Under the pieces are notes generated by a model. The model made no database searches, was not told the DNA's origin, and worked only from the letters and a program-made list of their open reading frames with translations. A program made the position numbers and the translations under genes. A stretch of 64,000 nucleotides of DNA from Flavobacteriales bacterium (GTDB taxonomy: Bacteria > Bacteroidota > Bacteroidia > Flavobacteriales_D > Sanyastnellaceae), in assembly GCA_027491075.1 (NCBI GenBank), contig JAIXWX010000034.1:124001-188000 (forward strand), read 5' to 3'. This document shows, in pieces, positions 44,201 to 52,523 of the stretch (positions within the stretch are counted from its first letter, which is position 1; every line of letters starts with the position of its first letter).

Positions 44201-47200
44201 TACAGAAATTCTTGCAGGGCCCACTTTTTTACTAAACTCTGTAAGCAAATTTGAAGTGGAGCCTCTTTCGATTTTTAATGCCTGAAGATCATCTAAAACA
44301 ACATCGAAGTTGTTGGCTTCTGGCCAAATTTCGTCGTCATCATTAGTAAACCAAGGAGTGACTTTCATTGGCATCTCGTACTCGTAGTAGTTCTGGTCAA
44401 AATCACTACCCAAACGCACAAAAACGGTGAGTTCATCATCAGCCAAATCATTCGCTCCAGTTAGGGCTTCAGCGTGCGCGAACATGCGAAGGCGCTTGTA
44501 TTGACGCATGTCGAAATTGATGTTGCGATAAGCTGCACGAGCATCTCCATCAAGCAAATTACATACTTCGAAGGATAGGGATTGCTCGTTCATATTGCGC
44601 AAATTTGCGCTTGCCACGTCTTGTTCGCGAATAATTCCTGGAGGAACGATATACGGAACTGGCTCTCTATTTCCGTTTTCTTCAATGTTTACTGCAGCAA
44701 TATTAAAGATAGTGGCTTCGTCATCATTAGGCTCTACTTCTCCAGGACCTGCTAGATTCTCAAAATACTTTCGCCATTCCCCTCTAACCAATTCCAATCG
44801 AGCAAATCGCAACGTAACCTCTTGATTCCAATCTTTCATGAACATTCTCATAAATCGAATACTTCTGAAATCTGGAATGCTTCCAAATCTACCCTCCCAA
44901 TCGCGAATAGGGATTTTAAACTGATACCAACGGATTTGTCTTTCTTCACCGTTGGCTGTTGTCTTATTGGTTACAAAACTATCGGTGATATAATTTCTTC
45001 CAATATTGCTTTCTCCTAAATCTTGAGGACGCAAACTCACGCGGTACTGGAAGTAACTCTCAATATTGTTGAGAGTGATATCTTGGTTGATGTCTTCGGT
45101 GTTGGGAATAGTGGTTGCTGTGATTGGATATCCATCAGGTGTAGCAGTGTTCGCGTTACCTTCATTTCCATTGAAAAATTTATAGCGCTGTAGCGTATTT
45201 AACTGTTGCTGATCGCTCAAACTGCTTCTGAAATAACGATAGTTGTCGCGAGATGGGTCGGTTACAAATTGGGTATATGCATCTGCGGTTAATGCTCCTT
45301 GAATCTCAGTAAGCCATGTATTAAAAAAGTTTTGTTCCGATTGATTATTCATCCCGTCTAGCCCAATGTCTTGAAGATCGTAGTTTCCTGTACTGTTATC
45401 AAATGCACTCACTACGTTGAAGTTGGTAGGGTCTGGATAAAAACCCCATGTGCTTTGAACTATCGGAAGATCTAGATTCTCATTCGGAAAACCATTTTCA
45501 AAGCTGAGCTGAGAATCATTTAAAACGTCTTCCGAAACGTTTCCCAAGTTGAAATAGAGATCTCCACCTGAAGTATTGGGCGAGTCTTCATTGAACGGAT
45601 CCATCAACCAAAATTGAATAAACTCAATGTTACTGGTTTCGAAATCCGTCGTGGTCAAAGGCCTCATAATTCCTGCCCAACGGGACTCTGGATCGCGAAG
45701 CGTTCCGTCGGGATTTAATCCTGCAGATACGCTAGAGCCATTGGGACGCTCATAGTTGTATTGTCCTCGTTCGTTTGGATAATAAGTAAGGTCTAAGGTG
45801 GAAATGTTAGGGGGAGTTCCTGGAGGCAATTCGCGGTTTGGAAATACTTCACTCTCTAATACCTCTCTCATCCTATGATCGCTCTGCATGTCCAGATCAT
45901 TGGCTACGTTTTGCGGAGTGATCGAAGACGTTCTAAAGAACAATGGATCTATCATATACCATGACAGATGGGCTCGGTTATAGCCGTAAATCAAACTGTC
46001 TTCAAATATACCTTCAGGAAACAGGCCTCCACCACCGGATTGCTGCTTCGGAGTGGATGCGAGGAACCATTGATTCAATGAACGCAAATCAATCAAGCTC
46101 TGGCTGCCTTCAAAATCATCTACATAGGCATTTCCAATTCGGGATATAGCACGGCTGTGCCCTGGAAAAAGTTTTGCGGCTTCTCCATTGAAGGAAATGG
46201 TCGATTTTTCCTTGGTGTTTATAAAAGGAATACGATCTACTAATTGAGTTAAGAAAGGCGCTTCTTTTTGATAGTTGAAATCCGTTCCAACAATGGTGTT
46301 GTTAACGGGTTCGTCACCAACATTCACCTTCTGGGTGATTGGACGCTCTCGCAAATTCAGAATGGTCGCACCAATATTGAAGTTCTCATTAAAAGTATAA
46401 TCAAATCGGCTGGCCAACATGGTTCGGAACTGTAAGTTGAACAAACTGTTACTTTCTACAGAAACGTTAATGGGTTGGCCACTGGAAATAACCCCTTCAT
46501 TTAGAATTTTAACACGTCCTAAGTTGTAGTCCACCGTATAATCCACACCTTCTTGGAGTTGAATACCTCCCGCATTCACTTGAACGGAACCCTGAGGAAT
46601 ATTCAGTGCATTTAATGAAATTTCAGATCCAGAAGCACTTTGATATTGACCCTTGATTCGAAAGCGATTCAGATTTGGAAACTGCACAGTGGCTGCTGTT
46701 TTTGTAGAGTCATACAAAGGTTGATAAACTATTTGAGAAATTAGTTGCTGTGCTTCCGGTGTATTTCCTCCAAATCCTTCTATAATTTCTCCAGCAAGGT
46801 GTCTACCGAAAGGTTCTACAACAGGGAAAAACAGTCGCCCACTTTGTGCATCAATGAGTCCGCCCTGTGTGGCTGCGCTAGGTATGAAGTCGAAGAAACC
46901 ATCAGATCCAGACATTTGCTGCGCATCAATTCGGTCTAAATTCAATACTTGTAAAAGCAATCTTCCATCCAAAGGACCGCGAGCAATGAAGTTCTGATCT
47001 ATACCAGTGCTGGGGTTATTGTAAAAAACATCCAGTCGAAAGTTCTCATTGGTGATTCCAAATGCCCCAAGATTGTAGACGTTTTTCATCATGTTTTGCC
47101 AAAGTGGAGCAGGGTTCCCATCGGTAAGACGCACCATCGTAATGGAGGATTTCAACATTTTTAAAATCAATGCTTGTGGAGCAGCAATACCATCTTGAGA

Positions 47201-48664
47201 AAGTGTTCCTACTTGATATGTCTGGCCATTCAAGGTATATTCATAGGCTACAGCAAGTACTTCGGCGTTATTCAGCGATTGTTTAAGAGAAACGAAACCA
47301 AGTCTGCTGTTGTAGGTGTATTCAGAAGGATTTAACCTACGCGCATTACCAACCCTTTCATAGTGTATACCGTTGCGAATGTTTCCAATAGCAGCCGTGA
47401 TGGCACCGTTTGCATTAGTAAAATTCAACACATCTGGATTACTAACCATCGATTGGTAAATACCATTGTTCTCATTATCTGGATTTGCAAGTGCAGTGGG
47501 GTTAATCAACGGACCAATGTCGTAGTCAGTGGACATATAGTCTGCGCGTTCCCCAAGGTCAGAGAATGAAATAAAGTTTCGTACGTCTTGGGTATTAGCT
47601 TGCTGATTGACTGCCCAAACTTCGATTCTTGTGATGTTGACACCGCTATTGACAACTGGAAGAGAGGCGAGTGCCTGATCATATTGTTCACGAAACCAAC
47701 TAGAAAGGAAGTAGTGGCGATTGGCTTCATAATTATCCCCTGTAATGTTGAATTGTTGGGTTTGCGCCCCGCCTTGTACCGTAATGTTTTTCCGTTCTCC
47801 TTTCTGTTGAGAAAGCACAGTGGTGTTTCTGAGTTTACCCCATTGTGTTTCAACCTTTGCACCAAATAAACTAGAGCTTCCTTGGATGAGAGAACCCTTT
47901 AATGGAAGAGTTACGTTCCCTAATTCAATCTTCTTAATGATTTGATCTTCGTCACCGGTATATTCCAGTTTCATTTGGTTTTCAAACTCGAATGTACTCT
48001 CTGTATTATAGTTTACGTTGAGCTTGAGCTTCGTTCCAATGTTTCCAATAACGTTAAGCTGAATTTTTTGATCGAAATCGAAAGTGGTAATGCTGCGTTG
48101 ACGTTCGGGTATTCTTGGGTTATCTGTCTTGGAAACGTTGATTCCAAACGTTAGTTCCGCGCTACCCTGCGGACGAATTTCTATTTCATTAGACCCGAAG
48201 ATGTTCTCAAAACCTTGTCCACCAACTTTAATAAAAGGAGCAAAATCTTTACTTTGCTCTGTTTCTGTTTGCTGCTGTTGTACCCAAAATTCGGAAATAT
48301 TTTGTTCTAGATTAAAATCCAAGAATTCTTCCAAGGACATGGTCGTGCTTCTGCGATAATCTAGTTTATCTCCTACGCGCTGTGTGACCTCGTATTCTCC
48401 AGTTTCTGGATTGTATTCGATATTATAATCAATATTATCGGGCAAAGGAACTTCAATCCCATTACCCCCTTCTCCAGGGTTGGGATCATCTTCGTTGGGC
48501 CATACAGGCTTCACAGTAGTATCAGCAGCTGTTTCCGTGCGGCGCGCCTTAAATCGCGAACCCGCTTTGTACACGGCATTATTCGCCAGGCCAAACCAGA
48601 CGATTAATGACAAGGCAACAAAGAAACTGATCCGGGCAGCAACGGAACTCCAGTTATTCTTCAC
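41252..48664 (-). CDS. sprA: T9SS outer-membrane translocon protein SprA
   Basis: 2470 residues, the usual size for SprA (Sov), the very large barrel that forms the type IX export channel. An N-terminal signal/anchor (about 8-30, RISFFVALSLIVWFGLA) precedes the SprA N-terminal domains, recognisable by FAPFIKVGGQGFENIFGSNEIEIRPQG (in the second 100 residues), INLNV-type barrel strands and DFEGSQSLIDLRSLNQW. A lysine-rich insert lies near 1690-1730 and another near 1980-2010. The C-terminus RLFYDHQIN and GIALRFTLNS is barrel-like. It is the last gene of maeB-ruvA-sprA; six bases separate it from ruvA, an order common in Flavobacteriia. With PorV and PorU encoded later in the window, it supports a functional T9SS. 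Confidence 0.96.
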   Translation of the reverse strand: MKNNWSSVAARISFFVALSLIVWFGLANNAVYKAGSRFKARRTETAADTTVKPVWPNEDDPNPGEGGNGIEVPLPDNIDYNIEYNPETGEYEVTQRVGDKLDYRRSTTMSLEEFLDFNLEQNISEFWVQQQQTETEQSKDFAPFIKVGGQGFENIFGSNEIEIRPQGSAELTFGINVSKTDNPRIPERQRSITTFDFDQKIQLNVIGNIGTKLKLNVNYNTESTFEFENQMKLEYTGDEDQIIKKIELGNVTLPLKGSLIQGSSSLFGAKVETQWGKLRNTTVLSQQKGERKNITVQGGAQTQQFNITGDNYEANRHYFLSSWFREQYDQALASLPVVNSGVNITRIEVWAVNQQANTQDVRNFISFSDLGERADYMSTDYDIGPLINPTALANPDNENNGIYQSMVSNPDVLNFTNANGAITAAIGNIRNGIHYERVGNARRLNPSEYTYNSRLGFVSLKQSLNNAEVLAVAYEYTLNGQTYQVGTLSQDGIAAPQALILKMLKSSITMVRLTDGNPAPLWQNMMKNVYNLGAFGITNENFRLDVFYNNPSTGIDQNFIARGPLDGRLLLQVLNLDRIDAQQMSGSDGFFDFIPSAATQGGLIDAQSGRLFFPVVEPFGRHLAGEIIEGFGGNTPEAQQLISQIVYQPLYDSTKTAATVQFPNLNRFRIKGQYQSASGSEISLNALNIPQGSVQVNAGGIQLQEGVDYTVDYNLGRVKILNEGVISSGQPINVSVESNSLFNLQFRTMLASRFDYTFNENFNIGATILNLRERPITQKVNVGDEPVNNTIVGTDFNYQKEAPFLTQLVDRIPFINTKEKSTISFNGEAAKLFPGHSRAISRIGNAYVDDFEGSQSLIDLRSLNQWFLASTPKQQSGGGGLFPEGIFEDSLIYGYNRAHLSWYMIDPLFFRTSSITPQNVANDLDMQSDHRMREVLESEVFPNRELPPGTPPNISTLDLTYYPNERGQYNYERPNGSSVSAGLNPDGTLRDPESRWAGIMRPLTTTDFETSNIEFIQFWLMDPFNEDSPNTSGGDLYFNLGNVSEDVLNDSQLSFENGFPNENLDLPIVQSTWGFYPDPTNFNVVSAFDNSTGNYDLQDIGLDGMNNQSEQNFFNTWLTEIQGALTADAYTQFVTDPSRDNYRYFRSSLSDQQQLNTLQRYKFFNGNEGNANTATPDGYPITATTIPNTEDINQDITLNNIESYFQYRVSLRPQDLGESNIGRNYITDSFVTNKTTANGEERQIRWYQFKIPIRDWEGRFGSIPDFRSIRFMRMFMKDWNQEVTLRFARLELVRGEWRKYFENLAGPGEVEPNDDEATIFNIAAVNIEENGNREPVPYIVPPGIIREQDVASANLRNMNEQSLSFEVCNLLDGDARAAYRNINFDMRQYKRLRMFAHAEALTGANDLADDELTVFVRLGSDFDQNYYEYEMPMKVTPWFTNDDDEIWPEANNFDVVLDDLQALKIERGSTSNLLTEFSKKVGPARISVKGNPNLANVTVLMIGVRNPDKDKNAFTPNDDGKSKCAIIWVNELRLSEFNNQGGWAAVARLNANLADFGTVNVAGNISTPGWGTVEQRVQERQLETKLGLDANTTLQLGKFFPENWGVQLPMYLGFSETVQTPKYSPLQPDVILTEIPNVDRRLRVKSQTYTKRRSINFNEVRIVPKEGTATAPKEEGGKEPSPQDPGTKNPGGESEPEKKKEKKDRFYDVKNFSLSYSYNEIYFRDINTDWRMNQQYRGAFDYSFNNKPKEIKPFAKVPVVKDSKYLRWIKDFNFYPGIKSFGFHTEMNRMYETSRIRNNTLELTGVFSEMLIQTQVLKTWNWGRTYNFKYDLTKSLKFTYAANNLGLVEEPRGVIDRNNSDWYNAYRDTVWQNITNFGETTTYNHNVGATYKLPFDKFPLIDFISADASYAGTFRWDRAPFTQDTLGHTIQNSRQVTLNAQANLETLYNKSPKLKEINQGKKEKNSKKGKEDNTKKDGFGNDPEKEKKEKTEPFNFGNAALRFLMMVRSVNGTYTRNEGILLPGYDRRTNIVGFDNQFEGPGVDFLLGGQNTDLWGNPNGRNFAADAATNGWLVQQPFLNNQYSDTYTETWNYRINLEPIKYLKVEITANRTEGRNSNAFFRYDANNDEFTFQSPMETGNFSASINTWATAFVRDQEDNGWTSATFEAFRANRAEASASWNSATYNDAGPNTTGFYQGWGSTNPSVVIPAFIAAYSGRPVGEVALDPFQTQAQPNWRVTYDGLTKIPSVKKYFKQFNITHQYKSNMTTSYVRNLTYTEANGLPTGVDASEQQNFIPRNQINNVTITENLSPLIGFDMTVKTAKSNDPQIKVELKRDRMVALGLSNLQITETKSNSLVIGVGYKLTEVKNLFGRKGGNLPFKTPKNTSINLRADLTIRDNTTLIRRIEENQNQPTAGQRLFSIKSSIDYVVNDKLNVRLFYDHQINRPKISTSFPTSNINAGIALRFTLNS

Positions 48665-48670
48665 TTAATT

Positions 48671-49261
48671 CTAAAGTTGTTTCAAAACCTGCTTGATCAA
48701 CTCTTCCAGGGAGAGGTCTTTTTGGCCCTGTAAAATCTTATCTAGCAGTTTTTCGGTTTTGGTTTTGTCTAGTCCTAAAGAGGACAGCGCGGCTAACGCT
48801 TCCGTCTTAATAGTATTGTGTGCAACAGGTATTTTTTCTAAAATAAATTCTCCAGATTTGTAAATCTTATCGTGCAAATCTACAATCATGCGCTCTGCTG
48901 TCTTCTCCCCAATGCCTTTAATTCGCTTTAAACTGCCAACATCTTTACTAGCAATTACTTGACGTATCTCCTCAACAGTCATGCTGGATAAGATCATTCT
49001 TCCTGTATTGGGGCCTACGCCGCTAACACTGATGAGCTTACGGAAAATGTCGCGCTCTGCCTCATCATAAAACCCATACATCACGAAGCTAAAATCGTTG
49101 CTATTGACGTGTAAATGGGTGAATAACAAGCATTCTGGTTCATCTTTTAAGCGACCAAAGGTATTTAAACTTATATTAAGAAAATAGGCAATGCCTTGAC
49201 TATCAATCACAGCGTGAACAGGACTCTTCTCAATCAGCTTACCTCTTACGGAATGAATCAT
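48671..49261 (-). CDS. ruvA: Holliday junction branch-migration protein RuvA
   Basis: 196 residues. The N-terminal OB fold (MIHSVRGKLIEKSPVHAVID) is followed by two helix-hairpin-helix motifs (ISVSGVGPNTGRMILS and LKRIKGIGEKTAERMI) and a C-terminal RuvB-contacting domain (ALAALSSLGLDKTKTEKLLDKIL). RuvA binds four-way junctions and loads the RuvB motor during recombination repair. Nine bases separate it from maeB and six from sprA. Confidence 0.97.
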   Translation of the reverse strand: MIHSVRGKLIEKSPVHAVIDSQGIAYFLNISLNTFGRLKDEPECLLFTHLHVNSNDFSFVMYGFYDEAERDIFRKLISVSGVGPNTGRMILSSMTVEEIRQVIASKDVGSLKRIKGIGEKTAERMIVDLHDKIYKSGEFILEKIPVAHNTIKTEALAALSSLGLDKTKTEKLLDKILQGQKDLSLEELIKQVLKQL

Positions 49262-49270
49262 CTTATATGC

Positions 49271-51547
49271 TTATTTATGCTCTTGTTTGATTTGGGCATC
49301 CACAACAGCTATCCTAACCATGTTGGTAATTTCTCTAACGGTGCAGCCCATTTGTAGAATGTGATAACTCTGCTTCATCCCCAAAAGGACAGGCCCCGTA
49401 ACTTCCAAACCAGCAATTTCTTGAAGCATTTTATAGGCTATGTTTCCCGAAGCAAGGTTGGGGAAAATCAAAGTGTTTACCTTCATGTCTTGTAATCGAG
49501 AAAATGGGAAATTCTCTGCTCTCATTTCACTATTCAACGCAAAATTGGCTTGGATTTCACCGTCCACAATCATTTTCGGGTGGTCGCGGTGAAGAATAGA
49601 CACGGCTTTGGATACTTTGGCTGCATCGTCACCTTCAGAACTTCCAAAATTAGAATAGCTCAGAAGAGCAATGCGAGGAATAATCTTCATCCGGCCAATC
49701 GATTCGGCTACTCTTAAAGTTATTTCCACCAAATCTTCGGCCGTAGGATTTACATTTACTGTTGTATCCGCGAGAAACAATGGGCCTTGCTTCGTGTGAA
49801 GTATATACATTCCGCATACCTTCTTCACTCCATCAGCTACACCAATGGTCTGCAATGCCGGACGAATAACTCGACCATAATTGCGGGTCATTCCACTGAT
49901 TACAGCATCGGCTTCTCCGGAGGCTACCATCATTGCAGCAAAGTAATTTCTCTCGCGCATCATTCGCGTAGCTTCCAACTCCGTCATGCCTTTACGCATT
50001 CTCTGCTCAAAGAATTTTTTTCCAAAAGATTCTCGTTGGCTGCTGTATTTGTCGAGGCGAGGATCGATGATTTGTGCATCAGAGAGATCTAGCTCGAGTT
50101 CTCCGATTAACTGATGAATTTTATCCTCCGGACCTAGAAGAATTGGTACTGCAATTCCCTCGTCTTTGGCCAATTGAGCAGCCTTCAAAACTTTGATGTT
50201 GTCGCCTTCTGCAAATACTACTTTCTTGGGCGACTTTCTCGCACGCTCAGCAATAGCTCGGCTGAGAACATTATCACGCCCCATCCGATTTTGAAGTTCG
50301 CTTTGGTATTTTTCCCAATTGGTAATCTGCGCTTTGGCAACCCCGCTCTCAATTGCAGCTTTGGCAACCGCCGTGGATACGACTGAAATTAGTCGTGGGT
50401 CTAAAGGTTTAGGAATAATATATTCTGCTCCAAAACTTAAATGCTGCAGATTGTAAGCTTCGGTGACCTCTTCGGGCACGGCCTCTTTGGCTAAATCGGC
50501 AATGGCCTTCACCGCAGCTAGTTTCATTTGGTCATTGATACAAGTAGCTCTAACATCTAACGCACCTCTAAAAATAAATGGGAATCCAAGAACATTATTC
50601 ACTTGGTTGGCGTGATCACTTCGACCTGTGGCCATAATAATGTCAGGCCTTGCTTCCATTGCAAGTTCATAGGCAATCTCAGGATCCGGATTGGCCATCG
50701 CGAAAACTATAGGATTCGCAGCCATGGACTTTACCATTTCCTGCGTTACGATATTGCCTTGAGACAAGCCTAAAAACACATCTGCACCTTTTAGAGCAGA
50801 CGCCAGGTCTTCATGGTAAGTGGAATTGGAGAATCGTTTTTTCCGATGGTCTAAATCTTCTCGCTTCTCGCATAACAGCCCCTTGGAGTCAAATACAAAA
50901 ATATTTTTTACGTCTGCACCCAACTGAATCATGAGATCGATACAAGAAAGTGCTGCTGCACCGGCACCGCTCACGACAATCTTTACTTCTTGAATTTTTT
51001 TCTGTGCAATCTCTAGAGCATTGAGCAGCGCAGCGCTAGAAATAATGGCCGTGCCGTGTTGGTCATCATGCATAATTGGAATGTCCAATTCCGCTTTGAG
51101 TCGCTCCTCTATTTCGAAGGCCTCTGGCGCCTTGATATCTTCCAGATTAATTCCACCAAAAGTGGGCGCAATATTCTTAACTGTGTTTACAAATTCATCT
51201 ACATCTGTCGCTTTCACTTCGATATCTATGCTGTCGATGTCGGCGAATATTTTGAAAAGCATGCACTTGCCTTCCATGACGGGCTTGGAGGCCTCAGGTC
51301 CTAAATTTCCTAGACCAAGAATGGCGGTTCCATTGGAAATTACAGCAACCATATTTCCTTTTGCTGTATAACGATATACATCATCAGGATTTTGAGAAAT
51401 GGCCAAAACGGGCTCGGCCACTCCTGGGGAATATGCAAGTGCTAAATCTCTTTGAGAGCTGTGAGGTTTGGTTGGGACAATCTCTAGCTTACCCTTTCTT
51501 CCTTGCTCATGATAGTCCAACGCCTCACCCTTTCTGATATGATCCAT
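49271..51547 (-). CDS. maeB: NADP-dependent malic enzyme with phosphotransacetylase-like domain
   Basis: 758 residues. An N-terminal malic enzyme core (YSPGVAEP, GTAILGLGNLGPEASKPVMEGK, MHDDQHGTAI) and its NAD(P) domain (VSGAGAAALSCIDLM) are fused to a C-terminal phosphate acetyltransferase-like domain (from about 425, KVVFAEGDNIKVLKAAQLAKDEG). It decarboxylates malate to pyruvate, making NADPH; the extra domain is thought to bind acetyl-CoA as a regulator rather than catalyse. It leads the ruvA-sprA unit. A perfect -7 box lies 23 bases upstream. Confidence 0.95.
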   Translation of the reverse strand: MDHIRKGEALDYHEQGRKGKLEIVPTKPHSSQRDLALAYSPGVAEPVLAISQNPDDVYRYTAKGNMVAVISNGTAILGLGNLGPEASKPVMEGKCMLFKIFADIDSIDIEVKATDVDEFVNTVKNIAPTFGGINLEDIKAPEAFEIEERLKAELDIPIMHDDQHGTAIISSAALLNALEIAQKKIQEVKIVVSGAGAAALSCIDLMIQLGADVKNIFVFDSKGLLCEKREDLDHRKKRFSNSTYHEDLASALKGADVFLGLSQGNIVTQEMVKSMAANPIVFAMANPDPEIAYELAMEARPDIIMATGRSDHANQVNNVLGFPFIFRGALDVRATCINDQMKLAAVKAIADLAKEAVPEEVTEAYNLQHLSFGAEYIIPKPLDPRLISVVSTAVAKAAIESGVAKAQITNWEKYQSELQNRMGRDNVLSRAIAERARKSPKKVVFAEGDNIKVLKAAQLAKDEGIAVPILLGPEDKIHQLIGELELDLSDAQIIDPRLDKYSSQRESFGKKFFEQRMRKGMTELEATRMMRERNYFAAMMVASGEADAVISGMTRNYGRVIRPALQTIGVADGVKKVCGMYILHTKQGPLFLADTTVNVNPTAEDLVEITLRVAESIGRMKIIPRIALLSYSNFGSSEGDDAAKVSKAVSILHRDHPKMIVDGEIQANFALNSEMRAENFPFSRLQDMKVNTLIFPNLASGNIAYKMLQEIAGLEVTGPVLLGMKQSYHILQMGCTVREITNMVRIAVVDAQIKQEHK

Positions 51548-51570
51548 GCGTCTCTTTTATAAATGAGCCG

Positions 51571-51578
51571 CAAAAATA
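51571..51578 (-). promoter_or_regulatory. candidate -7 box of maeB-ruvA-sprA
   Basis: TATTTTTG on the minus strand, an exact TAnnTTTG match, 23 bases before the maeB ATG at 51547. A possible TTG lies 25 bases upstream inside the preceding gene. Confidence 0.45.
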
Positions 51579-51589
51579 GGTCAAGAGTC

Positions 51590-52321
51590 TTAACTGTGAC
51601 TCACAATCATGCGCTTTGTAGAAACCGATTTACCATCCGCAATGATTGTATATAAATAAACACCAGTTTCGAACTCAACACCATTGATCAAAATCATACC
51701 CGACTTATTTGAAAGCGCCGATTCTTTGACCACCTTTCCCACCATATCATACACTACAAATTTCGCATTTTTTGCAGAACCTGAAATGGTATAAGGTATA
51801 GAAGCTATTGTTTTTACAGGGTTAGGGGATACTTCACCCAATTGAATATCATTGGAAGTTTCTTCTATTCCTACTATACAAGCCGCGTCTACACAGTATT
51901 GAACCGTTTGACAAGTTTGGTCTGCTTCATTAGCAGCATTAAAAAAGCAATATTCAATGGTGGTGACTCCAGCATTTCCTTGTGGCTTGTAGTGCGCGTA
52001 AAAGGAAGTATTAATCTGATTAGGATTCATGTCCTGCGCTTGACTCATCGGAGAAACATTAGTAGTTTCTGTGAAACAAACTCCCCAGCAGAAATAATTG
52101 GTGGAGCCTTGCACAGCAGAGATGACATTTCTCCTTGCTCGTACCTCTATAAAAGAATCAGAGATATTTTGTACGTGCCATTCGGCTACCAATTCTCCCA
52201 ACGGACCGAGAGATGCTAATGTTCCTTCAACTTGAGAGGTAGGATTAATGAAGCCGATGCTTTGAGATTTACTCGTTAAAAACGGAAAAAAGAAAGCAAT
52301 TGCAAGTAAGTATTTTTTCAT
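51590..52321 (-). CDS. secreted protein with type A T9SS sorting domain
   Basis: 243 residues. Signal peptide ends SKS, then Gln. The first 150 mature residues are beta-rich with several Cys (NYFCWGVCF, TIEYCFFN, CQTVQYC) that may form disulfides; no enzyme motif is seen. The last 80 residues are a type A sorting domain: GEVSPNPVKTIASIPYTIS, FVVYDMVGKVVKES and FETGVYLYTIIADGKSVSTKRMIV. It is a likely substrate of the SprA/PorU/PorV machinery. It lies on the same strand as maeB, 42 bases upstream. Confidence 0.85.
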   Translation of the reverse strand: MKKYLLAIAFFFPFLTSKSQSIGFINPTSQVEGTLASLGPLGELVAEWHVQNISDSFIEVRARRNVISAVQGSTNYFCWGVCFTETTNVSPMSQAQDMNPNQINTSFYAHYKPQGNAGVTTIEYCFFNAANEADQTCQTVQYCVDAACIVGIEETSNDIQLGEVSPNPVKTIASIPYTISGSAKNAKFVVYDMVGKVVKESALSNKSGMILINGVEFETGVYLYTIIADGKSVSTKRMIVSHS

Positions 52322-52337
52322 GGAATCTGATTTTACA

Positions 52338-52345
52338 CAAAAATA
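52338..52345 (-). promoter_or_regulatory. candidate -7 box of the T9SS cargo gene
   Basis: TATTTTTG on the minus strand is an exact TAnnTTTG match, 16 bases before the ATG at 52321. A TTG occurs 25 bases further upstream, the same spacing as for maeB. Confidence 0.45.
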
Positions 52346-52481
52346 GGAAATTATTTAGAGTAAGTATCCTCAAAATGAAGGAATCTTGGTATTCCAAAAG
52401 GGAGAGGGTCAGTGGAATGAGAACGTTAGCTTTACTATTTTATCTCAAATTGAGTAATAACACATATCATGAACTTATCAT

Positions 52482-52489
52482 TATCTTAG
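52482..52489 (+). promoter_or_regulatory. candidate -7 box of the thioredoxin-T9SS gene
   Basis: TATCTTAG matches TAnnTTTG at seven positions, 34 bases before the ATG at 52524, in the 202-base divergent gap. No well-spaced TTG is seen. Confidence 0.3.
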
Positions 52490-52523
52490 CGAAATCAAAT
52501 CGTTTAAAAAACCTTTAAATCAA

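Noticed and set aside
52374-52518. short open frame in the divergent gap (about 48 codons)
   Set aside because: No recognisable domain, and it covers the promoter area of the thioredoxin-T9SS gene.
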